Part shown: positions 1-5,149 of the stretch, in pieces | Layout: each line of letters begins with the position of its first letter | Numbering within the stretch: the first letter of the stretch is position 1 | Notes under the pieces: generated by a model | Database searches by the model: none | What the model was told of the DNA's origin: nothing | The model's input: only the letters and a program-made list of their open reading frames with translations | Origin: Candidatus Zixiibacteriota bacterium | Lineage (GTDB): Bacteria; Zixibacteria; MSB-5A5; WJJR01 | Direction: 5' to 3' | NCBI GenBank assembly: GCA_014729565.1 | Contig: WJJR01000309.1 | Location: 1-5,646, forward strand | Length of the DNA: 5,646 bases | Program-made: the position numbers and the translations under genes

Positions 1-127
1 GCAAACTGTGGAACCACCACGAATAGCAGGTTGACAGGACCTTGCCGAAAATGGACAACAGATAGATCGTCGAAGCAAATGAAGGAGCCCCAAACAAAAA
101 CACGTTGACACACATCATAGCAGGGTG

Positions 128-148
128 GGTGGGTGCTCCGCACCCACC
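128..148. repeat. Perfect 9-bp hairpin (GGTGGGTGC / GCACCCACC)
   Basis: Arms GGTGGGTGC (128-136) and GCACCCACC (140-148) are exact reverse complements around the 3-base loop TCC. The right arm recurs exactly at 3987-3995, in the gap before folD. There is no T-tract after the stem, so it is not a typical intrinsic terminator. An interspersed intergenic repeat is the best reading. That is an inference from the second occurrence of the arm, because copy number in the genome cannot be seen here. Confidence 0.6.
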
Positions 149-194
149 ATCTTTACGGAGGGCTGCAATTTGACCAAACCGCGAAGAGTGTGGT

Positions 195-216
195 CATCCC
201 CGTCCGCCGCGGCAGA
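195..216. repeat. Degenerate intergenic repeat, copy 1 (CATCCC..GTCCGCC..GGCAGA)
   Basis: The blocks CATCCC (195-200), GTCCGCC (202-208) and GGCAGA (211-216) recur in the same order with spacings differing by one base at 3912-3935. In both places they are followed within about 45 bases by a GTGA or ATGA stretch and CACTGG or AACTGG. The pattern resembles widespread intergenic palindromic repeats of the GTCCGCC..GGCGGAC kind. The shared blocks are visible directly; membership of a family is inferred. Confidence 0.5.
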
Positions 217-253
217 GGAGTCGTCCTGAACCGGATGGGGTGAAAGACACTGG

Positions 254-297
254 ATCCCCGCTTGCGCACTTCGCGCTCGCGAAGTGCTTGCGGGGAT
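254..297. repeat. Long REP-like stem-loop
   Basis: The outer arms ATCCCCGC (254-261) and GCGGGGAT (290-297) pair over 8 bp. The inner arms GCACTTCGCG (266-275) and CGCGAAGTGC (278-287) pair over 10 bp. An asymmetric internal loop (TTGC versus TT) separates the two stems, for 18 paired positions in 44 bases. The frame CTGGATCCCCGC..GCGGGGATGA is the familiar layout of repetitive extragenic palindromes of the type CTGGATTCCCGC..GCGGGAATGA. No T-run follows, so a REP-type or miniature mobile element is favoured over a terminator, although such a stem could still stall or protect RNA. Confidence 0.7.
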
Positions 298-360
298 GAT
301 AGTCGGTTGAAAAAGACTCAACTGATCCACCGATCTCCTGCTCAAATGCTCTAAATCCGC

Positions 361-388
361 TTGACTGAGTTAAAGCAGAACATTAAAT
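361..388 (+). promoter_or_regulatory. Possible sigma-70-type promoter upstream of the coiled-coil gene
   Basis: TTGACT (361-366) matches five of six bases of the -35 consensus. Sixteen bases later TTAAAT (383-388) matches four of six of the -10 consensus. It lies about 75 bases before the ATG at 463, in a region with no competing gene. The -10 element is weak and a chance match is quite possible. Confidence 0.3.
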
Positions 389-428
389 CTCCCTATACAG
401 AGCTTCACGTTGCGGCCTGATTTGCCGT

Positions 429-453
429 TGAACCTCAACCCGCTGTAGGTTCA
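429..453 (+). promoter_or_regulatory. Hairpin just upstream of the start at 463
   Basis: TGAACCT (429-435) and AGGTTCA (447-453) form a 7-bp stem with an 11-base loop, ending nine bases before the ATG. The only AGG that could serve as a ribosome-binding core (447-449) sits inside the 3' arm. Translation of the small gene might therefore depend on opening this stem. The pairing is visible; the regulatory role is inferred. Confidence 0.35.
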
Positions 454-462
454 GAAACGAAA

Positions 463-723
463 ATGGAATCATCCGAACTTGATCGATTAGGTAGTTCCGT
501 AGAGAAGCTCGTGGGTCGGCTCAACCAGGCCGAGGAGGAGCGCAATCGGCTCCGCCACGAGACGCAGGAACTCAAGAATCGTCTCGAACAGCAGGCCCAG
601 GAAACCAACCGCATCGCCGATCTGACCCAGCAGCAGGCCGCATCGAACGAGCAATTGCAGGAGGCCAAGGCCCGTCTGGTGGCCGTGGCCAAGCGCCTCC
701 AAGAGATCGAAAATCTCATCTAA
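463..723 (+). CDS. Small coiled-coil protein, possibly ZapB-like
   Basis: This 86-residue protein has no signal peptide or membrane segment and is rich in Glu, Gln, Arg and Leu. From about residue 10 to the end it shows heptad-spaced hydrophobic residues (LDRLGSSVEKLVGRL near the start, ARLVAVAKRLQEIENLI at the end), so it is almost certainly one long coiled coil. Length, composition and the C-terminal pattern of regularly spaced Leu and Ile resemble ZapB-type division proteins. The next gene is ZapA, the FtsZ-ring protein that ZapB binds, which supports a role in division-ring assembly. Sequence identity alone does not settle this, because short coiled coils all look alike. The ATG at 463 is the only possible start: the in-frame stop at 418-420 is followed by no other start codon. 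The ribosome-binding site is poor. A minus-strand frame over the same bases is a shadow of the repetitive codon pattern. Confidence 0.8.
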   Translation: MESSELDRLGSSVEKLVGRLNQAEEERNRLRHETQELKNRLEQQAQETNRIADLTQQQAASNEQLQEAKARLVAVAKRLQEIENLI

Positions 724-787
724 GTCTCAGTCCACTCATTGCTTCACCAGCGTACCTTGATGTTCAGGGTGATTGTTTTTCTCTGTC

Positions 788-808
788 TATCTCAGGTTTC
801 ATGAGATA
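788..808 (+). other. 7-bp hairpin after a T-rich stretch
   Basis: TATCTCA (788-794) and TGAGATA (802-808) are exact reverse complements around the loop GGTTTCA. The T-rich tract lies before the stem (774-782), not after it. It is therefore not a + strand intrinsic terminator. Read on the minus strand, the complement would place an A-rich tract after the stem, so it is not a terminator in that direction either. It could be part of a larger RNA fold or a protein-binding site. Confidence 0.4.
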
Positions 809-813
809 GGCCG

Positions 814-827
814 TCGATCCGGATCGA
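814..827. promoter_or_regulatory. Perfect 14-bp palindrome, possible operator
   Basis: TCGATCCGGATCGA is identical to its own reverse complement. A gapless palindrome of this length in a gap between genes is the usual form of a binding site for a dimeric regulator. It lies 133 bases before the zapA start. It could also be the tip of an RNA stem (TCGAT, loop CCGG, ATCGA). Which regulator, if any, binds cannot be told from the sequence. Confidence 0.35.
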
Positions 828-959
828 TTGAGCGACAATTCGTCCTTGACAATCGCGTTGGGTGAGAGGATTCTTCTCCCAGGGTGTTGTATTTCCATAT
901 AGATTGCGGTACGAAAACGGCACTGTTGTCCATAACGAGGATTGGTTGAGATAAGATTC

Positions 960-1277
960 GTGGAAACGCAGGAAAAGTCATTGCGCGTCAGCATCTTCGG
1001 TGAAGAGTATCCACTGCGGGGCGGGGAAGGGACCGACCCGGAGTATATGTATAAAGTGGCCGACTACGTCGACCGGTCGATGCGGAAAATCGCCGACCGA
1101 TCGCCCAACCTGTCGACCACCAAGATCGCCATTCTGGCAGCACTGAATATCACCGACGAATTGTTCGCGCACCGGCGTGATTCGGAGCGGAAATTATCGG
1201 AAGTCGAGAGCAGGGCGCACGGCATCTTAGAATGGCTGGAGCAGCGCCTCACGCTCGATCCATCCTCGGACACATAG
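960..1277 (+). CDS. zapA: Cell division protein ZapA
   Basis: ZapA is a small cytoplasmic protein that cross-links FtsZ filaments in the division ring. The N-terminal strand VSIFGEEYPLRG (residues 10-21) is followed by DPEYMYKVADYVDRSMRKIA (26-45), the hallmark of the family. Next comes the helix LSTTKIAILAALNITDELF (51-69), which leads into a C-terminal coiled coil. The length of 105 residues is normal. The start is uncertain. The GTG at 960 leaves a typical short N-terminus and has a weak GAG nine bases upstream. The in-frame TTG at 942 would add six residues, but its GAGG (937-940) is only one base away, too close for normal use. The gene is followed after 94 bases by rny, a common pairing in bacteria that have RNase Y. 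The identification is secure; only the first residues are in doubt. Confidence 0.93.
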   Translation: METQEKSLRVSIFGEEYPLRGGEGTDPEYMYKVADYVDRSMRKIADRSPNLSTTKIAILAALNITDELFAHRRDSERKLSEVESRAHGILEWLEQRLTLDPSSDT

Positions 1278-1361
1278 CACACACCCTCGTTTTCGTCACC
1301 GCGCAACGGAAGATGCCTGGTGAGACGGCTACGCTTTGGCGTGACCGTTTACTCACCCCAT

Positions 1362-1365
1362 GGAG
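1362..1365 (+). promoter_or_regulatory. Ribosome-binding site that decides the rny start
   Basis: GGAG lies six bases before the ATG at 1372. The earlier in-frame ATG at 1360 has only TTTACTCACCCC before it, with no purine-rich site. The start at 1372 is therefore preferred. Confidence 0.6.
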
Positions 1366-1371
1366 AATCAG

Positions 1372-2943
1372 ATGGCTGAACTGCCGACATGGTTGGTGAT
1401 TGCCGCCTTCGTCGTCGATGCCCTGATCTTCGCGTTGGCCGGCTGGCTGCTGGCACGGAAGATCGGGCGCGACAAGATTTCTCGTGCCGACGAGGCCGCA
1501 ACTCAGATTATCCGCGAGGCCGAAAAGGAAGCGGAGATCAAAAAGAAAGAAGCCCTGCTCGAGGCGAAAGACGAGTGGTACAAGCAAAAGGTCAACTTCG
1601 AACGCGAACTCCAGGTCAAACGATCCGAACTCCAGAAAGAAGAAAAGTCCCTCTCCGAACGCGACGATGAACTCAATCGCCGCGTGGACATGGTCCAGAC
1701 CAAGGAAAAGGAAATCCAGAACCGCGAGAAGGCGCTCACAGTCAAAGAGCGTGCCCTGCGGGGACGGGAGGGCGAGCTGGACCGCCTGATCTCCGATCAG
1801 AACCGTCAGCTCGAACGCATCGCCGGGATGAGCACCGAAGAGGCCAAGCGCCAGTTGATGGACAACCTCGAAGCCCAGGTACGAAGAGAGGCGGCGGCTC
1901 GCGCCAAAGAGATCCTCGATGATGCCGAGCGGAACGCCGAGAAAGAGGCCCGCGAAATCATCACCCGCGCCGTCCACCGTGTCGCCGCGGAGCACACGGT
2001 CGAGACCACCGTCGCGGTGGTAAGCCTGCCATCAGACGACATGAAGGGCCGCATTATCGGACGCGAAGGACGCAACATCCGCTCATTTGAAACCGCTACC
2101 GGTGTCGATGTCGTAGTCGATGACACACCCGAAGCGGTGATCCTGTCGGCCTTCGATCCGGTGCGCCGTGAGATTGCTCGTATGGCGCTCGAGAAACTGG
2201 TCGCCGACGGACGCATTCACCCGGCGCGCATCGAAGAAGTCGTCGACAAAGCCGAGAAGGAAATGGAGATCATTCTCCGCGATGCCGGCGAGCAGGCCTG
2301 TTTCGACGTCGGCATTCACAACCTGCATCGCGACATTGTTTGGCTGCTCGGTAAGCTGCATTTCCGGACATCGTACGGTCAGAATGTGCTTGCGCACATC
2401 GTCGAGGTGGCGCAACTCTGCGGCATCATGGCGTCGGAACTGGGGCTCGACACTGCACTCGCCAAACGCTGTGGTTTGCTCCACGATATTGGCAAGGCCA
2501 TCGACCGCGATACCGAAGGAACACACATCGAAATCGGCGTGAATTTCCTGAAGAAGTACAATGAGAACGCGATCGTGCTCAACGCCGTCGAAGCGCACCA
2601 CGGCGACGTACCGCCCGAATCGCCGTACCCGATTCTCGTGATGGCAGCCGATGGGGTCTCCGGCGCACGTCCGGGAGCACGGCGTGAGCCGCTCGAAGGA
2701 TATGTCAAACGTCTCGAAAAGCTCGAAGAGATCGCCGATGGATTTGCCGGTGTGGCGAAGGCGTATGCCATTCAGGCGGGGCGGGAGATTCGGGTCATCG
2801 TTGAAAACGAAAACGTCGATGATGCCGGAGCGACCCTCCTGGCTAATGATATCGCCAACAAGATTCAGGCCGATCTCGAATATCCGGGACAGATCAAAGT
2901 CACCGTCATTCGTGAAACCCGGGCCATCGAGTACGCCAAGTGA
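1372..2943 (+). CDS. rny: Ribonuclease Y
   Basis: RNase Y is a membrane-anchored endoribonuclease that makes initiating cuts in mRNA, preferring 5'-monophosphorylated substrates in the species studied. The domain order is complete. An N-terminal membrane helix spans about residues 7-28 and is followed by Arg-Lys on the cytoplasmic side. A long, highly charged Lys/Glu coiled coil spans about 30-205. A KH RNA-binding domain carries the core MKGRIIGREGR (224-234). An HD metal-dependent hydrolase domain has His342, the HD pair His371-Asp372 in GLLHDIGKA, and His409-His410 in AHHGD. The C-terminal module ends in IKVTVIRETRAIEYAK. The 523 residues match the usual length of about 520. An in-frame ATG at 1360 would add four residues but lacks a ribosome-binding site. 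An Asp (residue 16) sits in the middle of the membrane helix. The gene lies 76 bases before the YmdB-type gene, the same neighbour as in Bacillus, which suggests one operon. Large reverse-strand frames opposite the coiled coil are shadows. Confidence 0.98.
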   Translation: MAELPTWLVIAAFVVDALIFALAGWLLARKIGRDKISRADEAATQIIREAEKEAEIKKKEALLEAKDEWYKQKVNFERELQVKRSELQKEEKSLSERDDELNRRVDMVQTKEKEIQNREKALTVKERALRGREGELDRLISDQNRQLERIAGMSTEEAKRQLMDNLEAQVRREAAARAKEILDDAERNAEKEAREIITRAVHRVAAEHTVETTVAVVSLPSDDMKGRIIGREGRNIRSFETATGVDVVVDDTPEAVILSAFDPVRREIARMALEKLVADGRIHPARIEEVVDKAEKEMEIILRDAGEQACFDVGIHNLHRDIVWLLGKLHFRTSYGQNVLAHIVEVAQLCGIMASELGLDTALAKRCGLLHDIGKAIDRDTEGTHIEIGVNFLKKYNENAIVLNAVEAHHGDVPPESPYPILVMAADGVSGARPGARREPLEGYVKRLEKLEEIADGFAGVAKAYAIQAGREIRVIVENENVDDAGATLLANDIANKIQADLEYPGQIKVTVIRETRAIEYAK

Positions 2944-3008
2944 TGTTTACCCCGACGTTCAGGCAGCCGTTCGACCACGGCTCATATTCTATTGATAATC
3001 AACGGCAT

Positions 3009-3014
3009 GGAGGT
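3009..3014 (+). promoter_or_regulatory. Strong ribosome-binding site selecting a TTG start
   Basis: GGAGGT is a near-perfect Shine-Dalgarno sequence. The core GGAGG (3009-3013) ends six bases before the TTG at 3020, ideal spacing. The ATG at 3029 is 15 bases away, too far, and would remove the first three residues of a conserved N-terminal strand. Confidence 0.8.
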
Positions 3015-3019
3015 GTCGG

Positions 3020-3889
3020 TTGAGGATTATGTTTATCGCCGACATCACCGGCCGCCCCGGCCGTTGGATTGTCTCGCAGCTCCTTTGGGGCTTCAAGCGC
3101 AAACACGAAATCGATTTCGTGATTGCCAATGTCGAAAATGCCGCCGGCGGTTACGGCGTGACCAGGGAGATCAGCCAGAAGCTGTTCACCTACGGTGTCG
3201 ACGTCCAGACGTCCGGCAATCACATCTGGGACCGTAAGGAATCCCACGATCTTCTCGATAGTGAAGAGTATCTCCTGCGTCCGGCGAATTATCCGCCGGG
3301 GGTCCCGGGACGGGGTTCGGTCATTCGCAAAAGTGAGAAGGGCATTCCGGTGGGTGTGCTGAACATTCAGGGACGTGTCTACATGAAGGAGATCGACTGC
3401 CCGTTTCGGGTCGCCGAGCGTGAGATCGGACGGTTGCGCCAGGAGGCCGCGATCATTTTCGTCGATTTCCACGCCGAGGCGACATCGGAGAAGCAGGCGA
3501 TGGGATACTACCTGGATGGACGCGCGAGCGCCCTGATCGGTACCCACACACATGTGCAGACCGCCGACGAGCGCATCTATCCGAAAGGTCTCGCGTATCT
3601 CACCGATGCCGGCATGACCGGCCCGCATGATTCGGTGTTATGGGTGCGTCCGCAGGACGCGTTACGCCGCTTCCTTACCGGCCTGCCGCATCGGTTCCAA
3701 ATGGCCGAGGGCGATGTGAGAATGTCGGGCGTTGTTGTCGATATCGACGAGTCCACTGGCAAGGCAACGCACATTGAGCGGTACAAACTCAGCTACGACG
3801 GTTCTGTGACGGTCCGCGACTATTTCGGCCTCCCGCCGCGCGAAGTCAACGAAGACGAACCGAGGCAAGTCCAGCGCGATGAGGTGTGA
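3020..3889 (+). CDS. ymdB: YmdB-type metallophosphoesterase (TIGR00282 family)
   Basis: This is a di-metal phosphodiesterase of the YmdB family. The Bacillus member hydrolyses 2',3'-cyclic nucleotides (and cAMP) and influences motility and biofilm gene expression; the substrate in this organism is unknown. The metal-site residues can be followed through the protein: Asp8 in MRIMFIADITG, Glu39-Asn40 in ANVENAAGG, Asn67-His68 in TSGNHIWD, His151 in VDFHAEATSEK, and His176 and His178 in GTHTHVQTADERI. The block GMTGPHDSVL, typical of the family, follows. The protein starts at TTG with an excellent ribosome-binding site. At 289 residues it is about 25 longer than the Bacillus protein, the excess being a charged C-terminal tail after the last conserved strand. 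There is no signal peptide, so it is cytoplasmic. It lies directly downstream of rny, which fits joint expression and a link to RNA turnover. Family assignment is firm; the biological role is inferred. Confidence 0.96.
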   Translation: MRIMFIADITGRPGRWIVSQLLWGFKRKHEIDFVIANVENAAGGYGVTREISQKLFTYGVDVQTSGNHIWDRKESHDLLDSEEYLLRPANYPPGVPGRGSVIRKSEKGIPVGVLNIQGRVYMKEIDCPFRVAEREIGRLRQEAAIIFVDFHAEATSEKQAMGYYLDGRASALIGTHTHVQTADERIYPKGLAYLTDAGMTGPHDSVLWVRPQDALRRFLTGLPHRFQMAEGDVRMSGVVVDIDESTGKATHIERYKLSYDGSVTVRDYFGLPPREVNEDEPRQVQRDEV

Positions 3890-3911
3890 CGAACCTAAGC
3901 AGGCAAGATGC

Positions 3912-3935
3912 CATCCCGAGTCCGCCTGAGGCAGA
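3912..3935. repeat. Intergenic repeat, copy 2 (CATCCC..GTCCGCC..GGCAGA)
   Basis: CATCCC (3912-3917), GTCCGCC (3920-3926) and GGCAGA (3930-3935) match the blocks at 195-216 in order and almost in spacing. Here the element is more symmetrical: GTC-C-GCC and GGC-A-GAC (3920-3936) pair around TGA with one mismatch. The following CGCGGAATGACAAGACAACTGG resembles the tail of common extragenic palindromes. Confidence 0.5.
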
Positions 3936-3954
3936 CGCGGAATGACAAGACAAC

Positions 3955-3993
3955 TGGGTGACACGGGCCTTCAGGCCCGCGAACGGGCACCCA
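3955..3993. repeat. Nested hairpin upstream of folD
   Basis: The inner arms CGGGCC (3964-3969) and GGCCCG (3974-3979) pair perfectly around TTCA. The outer arms TGGGTG (3955-3960) and CACCCA (3988-3993) can close a second stem around it. The 9-mer GCACCCACC at 3987-3995 is the same as one arm of the hairpin at 128-148. This looks like a member of an interspersed repeat family placed in the folD leader; it might also affect folD translation or transcript stability. Confidence 0.5.
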
Positions 3994-4020
3994 CCGCAAC
4001 CATTTCAATCAGACGAACCC

Positions 4021-4908
4021 ATGACCACCACCACCGCCCAGCTCATCGATGGCAAAGCCATTGCCAAAGAAGTCCGCAGCGAACTAAGAGCCCGAGTCGA
4101 AACACTGCGCGCCAACGGTGTCACACCCCGTCTGGCAGCCGTGCTGGTCGGCGATGATCCGGCATCACAGGTCTATGTCGGCACCAAGGAGCGCACCGCC
4201 AAAAAGATGGGGATCGACTCCGAGGTGATCCGCAAACCGGCCACCACTACCGATGCTGAGTTGCGGGACCTGATTGCCGAACTCAACGCCCGTCGCGATC
4301 TCCACGGGTACATCATCCAATCGCCATTGCCGACGGGTCTCGATGAAGCTGCAATGGTCGAATTGATCGACCCGGCGAAGGACATCGACGGTTTCCATCC
4401 GGTGAATATGGGTGCGTTGACATTAGGTTATCCGCGCATGCAACCGTGCACACCCGCGGGCATTGTCGAGCTGCTCGTGCGCTCGAATGTCGATACGAGC
4501 GGCGCAGAGATCGTTGTGCTGGGCCGTGGCAACATCGTTGGCCGACCGATTTCGATTTTGCTGTCGTTGAAGGGTAAGCACGGCGACGGTACCGTCACCG
4601 TTTGCCACAGCCGCACCCGCAACATTGAAGCGCACTGCAAGCGCGCCGATATCCTGATCCTTGCCATGGGCCGTCCGGAAATGATCACCGGCGACATGGT
4701 CAAACCCGGCGCCACCGTCATCGACGTCGGCGTTAATCGCGTCGACGATCCCTCCACCGAAAAAGGCTACCGCTTAGTCGGCGACGCGCACTTCGACAGT
4801 GTCGCTCAAGTCGCCGGTGCGATCACGCCCGTCCCCGGCGGTGTCGGCCCCATGACCGTCGCCATGCTAATGGCCAACACGGTGACCGCAGCCGAGCGGG
4901 CAGAATAG
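4021..4908 (+). CDS. folD: Bifunctional methylenetetrahydrofolate dehydrogenase / methenyltetrahydrofolate cyclohydrolase
   Basis: FolD is the cytoplasmic enzyme that oxidises 5,10-methylene-THF to 5,10-methenyl-THF with NADP+ and hydrolyses it to 10-formyl-THF, feeding purine synthesis and Met-tRNA formylation. Catalytic features are in order: Tyr52 and Lys56 in YVGTKERTAKK, Gln100 in IIQSPLPTGLDE, Asp123 in KDIDGFHPVN, and PCTPAGIVELL. The Rossmann-type nucleotide site VVLGRGNIVGRPIS lies near residues 165-178, followed by CHSRT, DVGVNRV and the C-terminal signature GAITPVPGGVGPMTVAML. The 295 residues match the usual 280-300. The fingerprint GRSxIVG reads GRGNIVG here; Gly at this place also occurs in other FolD lineages, so activity is not in doubt. 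The ATG at 4021 gives the expected N-terminus, but no clear ribosome-binding site precedes it. An upstream in-frame GTG (3958) would translate a hairpin repeat and is rejected. The gene may be the last of the rny-ymdB operon or have its own expression. Confidence 0.98.
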   Translation: MTTTTAQLIDGKAIAKEVRSELRARVETLRANGVTPRLAAVLVGDDPASQVYVGTKERTAKKMGIDSEVIRKPATTTDAELRDLIAELNARRDLHGYIIQSPLPTGLDEAAMVELIDPAKDIDGFHPVNMGALTLGYPRMQPCTPAGIVELLVRSNVDTSGAEIVVLGRGNIVGRPISILLSLKGKHGDGTVTVCHSRTRNIEAHCKRADILILAMGRPEMITGDMVKPGATVIDVGVNRVDDPSTEKGYRLVGDAHFDSVAQVAGAITPVPGGVGPMTVAMLMANTVTAAERAE

Positions 4909-5149
4909 CCCGCATCAGTCGCAAATAAGCCGTAGGCGTGGCACAACGTAGCACCGGGCGTAACCGCAATTGACCCCTGGCTCGGTATCAGCAAAGTGAT
5001 TGTCTTCCCCATCCACGGCGGATTATTCAATTTTCAATGTTGTGAAGTATTTGATGGTGAGAGGTGACCTGTTGTGCGACGCCCGCAATACCGTAGCAGT
5101 GCCCTAGAGTCCGCACGAGACTTACGATGCTCGGTGACGCCTTTGGAGC
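4909..5149. other. Gap after folD, no intact gene
   Basis: No open frame of note and no clear terminator hairpin follow folD. From about 5042 the second forward frame reads VKYLMVRG, which vaguely recalls the LKDFLMSR motif upstream of the PVSRQG block in TldD proteins. That frame is interrupted by TAG (5105-5107) and TGA (5135-5137). The decayed TldD gene may therefore begin near 5042, but the part before 5150 is too degraded to assign. Nothing recognisable lies between 4909 and 5041. Confidence 0.5.

Larger units (their letters stand above)
1..462. other. Intergenic region with hairpin repeats, no convincing gene
   Basis: No open frame here looks like a protein. The longest minus-strand frame (115-345) runs through two hairpin repeats and has the composition of translated repeat DNA. 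On the + strand, frame 2 from base 2 is open only to a stop at 32-34 and frame 1 to a stop at 106-108. Either could be the tail of an upstream gene, but neither shows a recognisable motif. The region contains perfect hairpins at 128-148 and 254-297, a degenerate repeat at 195-216 that recurs at 3912-3935, and a possible promoter near 361-388. It reads as a spacer between transcription units that has accumulated repeats. Confidence 0.7.
724..959. other. Structured gap between the coiled-coil gene and zapA
   Basis: This 236-base gap holds no convincing gene. It contains a 7-bp hairpin (788-808) and a perfect 14-bp palindrome (814-827). A TTGACA at 846-851 has no good -10 partner. Near its two ends, TCTCAGTC (725-732) can pair with GGTTGAGA (944-951) over eight positions, two of them G-U, which would close the whole gap into one folded RNA. 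Minus-strand frames in this stretch have no protein-like features. The gap is long for two genes with a plausible shared function, so separate regulation of zapA or a small RNA is possible. Confidence 0.5.
3890..4020. other. Repeat-filled gap before folD
   Basis: This 131-base gap is made largely of repeat-type sequence: the second copy of the CATCCC..GTCCGCC..GGCAGA element and a nested hairpin (3955-3993). No T-run follows the hairpins, so read-through from ymdB into folD is possible. A GTG at 3958 is in frame with folD, but the 21 codons between it and the ATG at 4021 run through the hairpin and are not FolD-like. Confidence 0.6.

Noticed and set aside
31..59. Promoter with TTGACA near the window start
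   Set aside because: No acceptable -10 element at 16-18 bases; the same holds for the TTGACA at 105-110.
115..345. Minus-strand 76-residue open frame
   Set aside because: It runs straight through two hairpin repeats, has no ribosome-binding site or domain, and its residues mirror repeat DNA.
760..804. 14-codon hydrophobic leader peptide
   Set aside because: No ribosome-binding site and no codon pattern typical of attenuators; a short chance frame.
846..874. Promoter with TTGACA before zapA
   Set aside because: The -35 is perfect but the base positions 16-18 bases later give at best three of six -10 matches (GATTCT).
1249..1995. Minus-strand 248-residue frame opposite RNase Y
   Set aside because: It lies antisense to the Lys/Glu-rich coiled coil, whose GAA/AAG/GAG codons read as Phe/Leu-rich sequence on the other strand; the sense frame is a certain RNase Y.
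2083..2601. Minus-strand 172-residue frame
   Set aside because: Antisense shadow of the RNase Y KH and HD domains; no family features.
2999..3628. Minus-strand 209-residue frame
   Set aside because: Antisense shadow of the YmdB-type gene, whose sense frame carries all metal-binding motifs.
3958..4020. N-terminal extension of FolD from an upstream GTG
   Set aside because: The extra 21 codons translate a hairpin repeat; FolD proteins begin close to the LIDGKAIA motif, as with the ATG at 4021.
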